Shown here: positions 60,108-64,000 of the stretch, one piece after another
Position numbering within the stretch: the stretch's first letter is position 1
Layout of the letters: each line of letters starts with the position of its first letter
Source of the DNA: Bacteroidales bacterium
GTDB taxonomy: Bacteria > Bacteroidota > Bacteroidia > Bacteroidales > Lentimicrobiaceae
NCBI GenBank assembly: GCA_016705005.1
Contig: JADIZB010000001.1
Span: forward strand, 897,600-961,599
Reading direction: 5' to 3'
Length of the DNA: 64,000 nucleotides
Notes under the pieces: generated by a model
What the model saw: the letters and a program-made list of their open reading frames with translations, nothing else
Databases searched by the model: none
Told to the model about the DNA's origin: nothing
Translations under genes and position numbers: made by a program

Positions 60108-61160
60108 TCAACTAAAAAAGGAAGTCATTTTTTGCCAGTCACTTTTATTAAATACATCAACATCCTCAAGTTTAGTATAGATCCGACAGGTAACTTTGTC
60201 CGGTAAATTCATCCAATCGAGCTTTCCTCCAAATTTAGTTTCTATGTCCAAGCGGAGATTATACATAAAATCAAATAGTGCCTCATTTTCAGCTTTGTCA
60301 CCCCTATTAAAGAAAATTTCGACTCCTGCATACTTTTGGGTTACTGTTAAGTTAATATTTACACCACTCATTCCAATACCAATTCCTATCCAATTGTCTT
60401 TCGAAGGACTGATGTTGGAAAACAGAGAATTCTTATTGTTAACTTCATGAAGAAAATATTTCCAAAATTCCAACCGTAAATAGTGCCTGGCTTTCAATCC
60501 TTCTTGTACAGCTATCTCCTCCTGCGCTTTGGTTGCCATGCTTATGGTAAAATCTTCGGTGTCTTTTAACGGTAGTATCTGTTCGATATCCAGCATCAGA
60601 TTTTCACCCTGGGCAAATGGCGTAACTTTAATGCATTGTATCCTAAGATTAAAATTTCTCAACCATAAAACTGCTGAAGTAACCTCCTTCCGGAAATTAC
60701 CCGCAACCATAATAATTCGTTGCTTACTTCCCTGATTAAGCGTTATTTCCTCAAATTCCTTGTTCTCAAAGAATTCGGAAATCTTTTCTTCTGCACTGTT
60801 TTCAATATTATGCTTGTTCAAATAAGCCTGATATATACTGCAGATCTGCTCTTTATTCAAACTTGCGCAATAAGAGGCGTATTTTATCACCTGCCAGGTT
60901 ACATCCTTCCCAGAGGAGTCCAGTTTATTCTCAATAACAACCAGATCCCCGAATTTGTCAATTGCCAGCAGGTCGAGCCGTTCACTCGTATCATTGAACC
61001 CATTAAATTCTTTTTGAATGATCAAAAGATCCTCTCCTAAACATGAAGGGTTTTTAGCAATCCACTCCTGTAGGTTCTTTCTTTCACTAAAACCAAGTTC
61101 GGAAAATGACTTTTCTTGAATCCGACTAATAGAATTAGTCTCTTTATCGATGAGATACAT
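60108..61160 (-). CDS. DUF4268 / NucS-like PD-(D/E)XK protein
   Basis: 350 residues. The N-terminal half holds the nuclease-like core: ERLDLLAIDKFGDLVVIENKLDSSGKDVTWQVIKYASY, with the D-x(n)-E-x-K arrangement. The C-terminal half (LRLEFWKYFLHEVNNKNSLFSN... KYAGVEIFFNRGDKAENEALFDFMYN) matches DUF4268, usually found in proteins of defence islands and mobile elements. No enzymatic activity is proven for the family as far as I know. The frame is intact and it stands alone with its own upstream spacer. Confidence 0.8.
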   Translation of the reverse strand: MYLIDKETNSISRIQEKSFSELGFSERKNLQEWIAKNPSCLGEDLLIIQKEFNGFNDTSERLDLLAIDKFGDLVVIENKLDSSGKDVTWQVIKYASYCASLNKEQICSIYQAYLNKHNIENSAEEKISEFFENKEFEEITLNQGSKQRIIMVAGNFRKEVTSAVLWLRNFNLRIQCIKVTPFAQGENLMLDIEQILPLKDTEDFTISMATKAQEEIAVQEGLKARHYLRLEFWKYFLHEVNNKNSLFSNISPSKDNWIGIGIGMSGVNINLTVTQKYAGVEIFFNRGDKAENEALFDFMYNLRLDIETKFGGKLDWMNLPDKVTCRIYTKLEDVDVFNKSDWQKMTSFFS

Positions 61161-61219
61161 CTAATTAAATTTAACCTTGAAAAAAAACAACGATTCAACC
61201 ATATCAAATATATAAATCT

Positions 61220-62931
61220 TCAAAGCAACTTCCGCTTATCGGTAACAACCTCCAATGTATGTTCACCAATTTTCAATTCACAGCGGCCATACAACGGCTG
61301 TTTCTGCAGTACCTTTTTACCATCAACAAAAGTTCCGGTAACGCTCCCCAAATCATAAACCCAAACCTGACCAAGTGCATTGAGAATAATACAGTGCCGC
61401 CGGCTTACAGCCAAGCCTGTTAATGAAATATCATTATCCGGTGAAGATAATCTGCCAATTACGACCATATTGTTTTGAAAATCATTGTATTCAACTCCGG
61501 ATTTACTAATTGAAAACCATGGATTTGCCTTATTGAATGTATTGAAAACATAGTCCATATAAACCAGCTTATCATTCAACCTGACTTTGTCATTACAGTA
61601 TACTTCAGGATTATTTCTGAAAACTTCGAGGTTGTACCTCATAAGTGTCCTCAAGGATGCTTCCTTTTCCAGCCGTTTCCAATCTTTATCAGTTGAAGCA
61701 TTGGCGCATCTGAAAAGAAAATGATTAGTGGAAAACGTTTTAATTTTTGTAAATTTCCTTTTAAGCAGTGTAAGTAATTCAAGGCCTGTATCATAACGTT
61801 CAGAACGCAAATAGCATTCGCCCAATAATGAATAAGCCTCCATATCATCCGGAATAAGTTGAATCTGATCTGAAAGCACTCCGATAGCCCGACTATACTC
61901 CTTCCTCAACATCAGGATACGGGCATAATCATTGTGAACCGATAATATCTGTGATTTTGCAAAGAGCTGCGTGAAATTTTCCTCTGCCTTATCCAGGTCG
62001 CCTTTCATAAGATAATACTTCCCCAGGGCTTTCAGAATATGAGGGTGTGATGGCATTCTATGTTCAAGGTAATTGGCAAAACCCTCAGCATCATGAAGAT
62101 TACCTTTATTGAGTTCTTTTATCAATTTTCGGCCCGTTTCACCTGCTTCAAGAACTTTATAAGTTATTATTTCCGGTATATTTCTCTGTTTAAAGCGATT
62201 CAACATTTCTGCCATTGTCTGGAACCTTTCTCCGGACGTGGATGAATGGCTTTGTGCAAAAACTCTTGCAACCAGTATGGCAGATTCCCGGTCCCATATG
62301 CGCGGGTCTTATGTGCAATCATGATCTCTCCCAATCGCATCCCAATGAATGGATTTTCCCCGGTAAGGATCTCAACAATGGTAAGTCCTAAAGCATAAAT
62401 ATCAGCCCTTTTATCATCAGGAGATATTTGTGGATTAAAGAACATTTCCGGAGCTTGATAACCTGGCGTACCTCCAAGTGTATTGGCCACCCCGAAATCG
62501 GCTATTTTAAGCTCATCTCCTGCATTAATAAGAATGTTCTGGGGCTTGATGTCATGGTGGGTAATTCCTTCGCTATGCACCCATTTCATTGCTTCTATCA
62601 GTGAGGAAATCATCCCGGTTGCTTTACCTATTCCTATTCCGGTTTTTCCGATTTTATTAGCAAGACTACCAATCTCACAGTACTCCATCACCAGGTGAAG
62701 CTGTTCCTCATTCTTGAAAGTATGCAGATATTTGACTATACTCGGATGGCTCAACTTTGACAGCAAGCGTATTTCTTTCAGAATGTTTTTCTGTTTAGCT
62801 TTATCATTGGTTAAAAGCCGTTTGACAGCAACAATATGCCCGGAGAGAATTTCTCTGCACTTATATACTTCACCGAATCCGCCTATTCCTAATAAAGAAA
62901 GGATTTCATAATCCTGATTAAGCCTTTGCAT
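61220..62931 (-). CDS. Ser/Thr kinase-TPR-FHA protein, one frame break
   Basis: 62200-62931 encodes a kinase domain: GIGGFGEVYKC, VAVKRL, THHDIKPQNILI (HHD for HRD), IADFGVAN and APEMF. The frame ends in a false stop after HPRPEKGS. One extra A near 62225-62230 gives HPRPEKRFQTMAEMLNRFKQ and joins the next frame (61220-62215). That part has about five TPR-like helical hairpins (EGFANYLEHRMPSHPHILKALGKYYLMKGDLDKAEENF...) and a C-terminal FHA domain (RLSSPDNDISL, AVSRRHCIIL, GSVTGTFVDGKKV). The intact protein, about 570 residues, would be a cytosolic kinase that recruits its own phosphorylated partners. The dGTPase gene lies about 35 bp upstream on the same strand. Confidence 0.85.
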
Positions 62932-62965
62932 TCAAGCCTCCTGAGCAAAAATCAATAAATATATT

Positions 62966-64000
62966 TTAAATGTGCGGCATTTCAATACCTCTAAGGTTAC
63001 GGTATAGCTTTAATGCAAACAGGTCGGTCATACCAGAGATAAAATCTATAATGTTCATTACCTTAACATATGCTGGAGAAGAGCTTTCAAATTTAAATTG
63101 TGGAGGTAATAGACTGAGTGTTTTCTCATGTCTTTTGGTTTTCTTTTTGGCTCAATTCATGCTGCTTCAACAAAGTCCTCGATAAGCCCTGACATAATAC
63201 GGAAACCAGCTAACTCAATCCGGACAACGGATTCATGATTATAAATTCGGTCAATCGATGTTTTAATGATTCCTTTTAATACATTCGAAAGATCCATTAA
63301 TTCATCTAAAAGCGAAGAGTTAAACTCACCTTTGATTATCCGGTCCTGATTTATTATAAAAGCTTCAGCACATTTGAGGGTCAAACTGTTAATGGATTTT
63401 GCCCTAAGGTATGCCACTGCTTCATTTTTATCATTCTCAAGATCCTTTAGATTATTCAGCGTTTTATCAATATTGTCTTTTTTATTTGCTTTTAATATTT
63501 CCATCAATGGTTGCTTGACTTCTTCATAGGTCAGAATTTTTAAACGGTGTGCATCTTCATAATCAATGATATTATAACAAATGTCATCAGCCGCTTCGAC
63601 CAATAAAACAAATGGATGACGCTTAAATGCGATTCGCGCTTCCTCATGGTCCTTGAGCATATTTAATTTCCTGGCAATTTCAAGGAAAACATCTTTGTCA
63701 ATATCAAAAAAACCATATTTCTTCCTGTGAATATAACTTTTATTAATGGCTAGAGATTCACAAGGGTATTTAAGAATTGCTCCTAATGTACTGTATGTTA
63801 GTCTATAACCGCCAATTAGTCTACCGTTTTGCTGTTTGGTGAGTATTCTAAGTGCATTTGCATTCCCTTCGAAATGGGTAAGATCACTCCATTGCTCATC
63901 ACTGAATAATTTACGAAACACCTGATCATTTTCATTCGTTGATTCCCTGTCTTTAAAATACTTTGAAATTGCATCTTCTCCGGAATGGCCAAATGCCGGA
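62966..64000 (-). CDS. dgt: dGTPase (dGTP triphosphohydrolase), partial, frame broken
   Basis: Runs off the window at its 5' end. Visible from PAFGHSGEDAISKYF (just after the HD-box region) through THFEGNANALRIL, YRLTYSTLGAILKYPC, HPFVLLVEAADDICYNIIDYEDA and NLKD to FVEAA at 63157. The text then continues in other frames (KTKRHEKT, LSLLPPQFKFESSSPAYVKV, then MTDLFALKLYRNLRGIEMP) to a stop at 62966, so at least two indels lie near 63115-63160. The enzyme cleaves dGTP to deoxyguanosine and triphosphate. Family members are housekeeping in some bacteria and antiviral in others. Confidence 0.88.

Overview
The window looks like a contig from a Bacteroidota genome, probably a marine or sediment Bacteroidales/Marinilabiliales-type lineage. 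The evidence is a protein with a type IX secretion C-terminal sorting domain, many secreted and lipoprotein genes of Bacteroidota type, a Reg_prop/Y_Y_Y sensor kinase with a LytTR regulator, TAnnTTTG -7 promoter boxes before several genes, and intergenic repeats of a kind common in this phylum. Several traits (IS filled and empty site side by side, a G/T homopolymer tract, many one-base frame breaks) suggest a metagenome or low-coverage long-read assembly.

Layout. 1-7.65 kb: a minus-strand sensory operon with a giant multi-PAS histidine kinase (frame broken once near its 5' end), a stand-alone receiver and a receiver-kinase-receiver hybrid. 8.3-11.1 kb: an IS3-family element with a 3-bp target duplication, then a degraded G/T tract, then a second copy of the 144-bp flank in its uninterrupted state. 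11.3-15.4 kb: leuS and a yhhQ-type queuosine-precursor transporter, separated by hairpin repeats. 15.9-26.4 kb: small accessory genes (T9SS cargo, DUF4287/DUF5655, DUF1801, DUF559, a retropepsin-like protease with PDZ, and a duplicated small exported protein with a duplicated leader). 26.4-27.3 kb: a mosaic of short repeats ending in a 7-bp tandem at the aspS stop. 27.3-31.8 kb: aspS, a paralogous pair of exported proteins and a lipoprotein. 31.9-38.9 kb: a very large alpha-2-macroglobulin-like gene (one frame break) and a DUF3108 gene. 39.1-39.6 kb: a tandem array of 137-bp hairpin units. 39.7-45.1 kb: an exported peptide-deformylase-like protein, a YceI protein and a Reg_prop kinase/LytTR regulator pair. 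45.7-48.9 kb: three genes (pentapeptide-like protein, papain-like lipoprotein, folB) carrying many small indels, then a CWC protein and tRNA-Cys.

49.4-58.4 kb is an AT-rich island that begins with a tyrosine recombinase next to tRNA-Cys. It encodes LytTR-FHA, Ser/Thr kinase-WG, PP2C, FHA-TM, a second Ser/Thr kinase-WG, a trypsin-like protease and a YbjN-like protein, all on the plus strand and closely spaced. This is my best candidate for an undescribed system: a phospho-signalling cassette with writers (kinases), eraser (PP2C), readers (FHA), a transcriptional output (LytTR) and a possible protease effector. On the minus strand from 58.7 kb to the end lie two PD-(D/E)XK-like proteins around a small HTH gene, a kinase-TPR-FHA gene and a dGTPase that runs off the window.

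Frame breaks: I reconstructed continuous homology across breaks in about a dozen genes. Most are single-base changes in short homopolymers, and one affects folB, which is usually housekeeping. I therefore think sequencing or assembly error explains many of them. The PP2C internal deletion is harder to explain that way. I could not run any search, alignment or coverage check.
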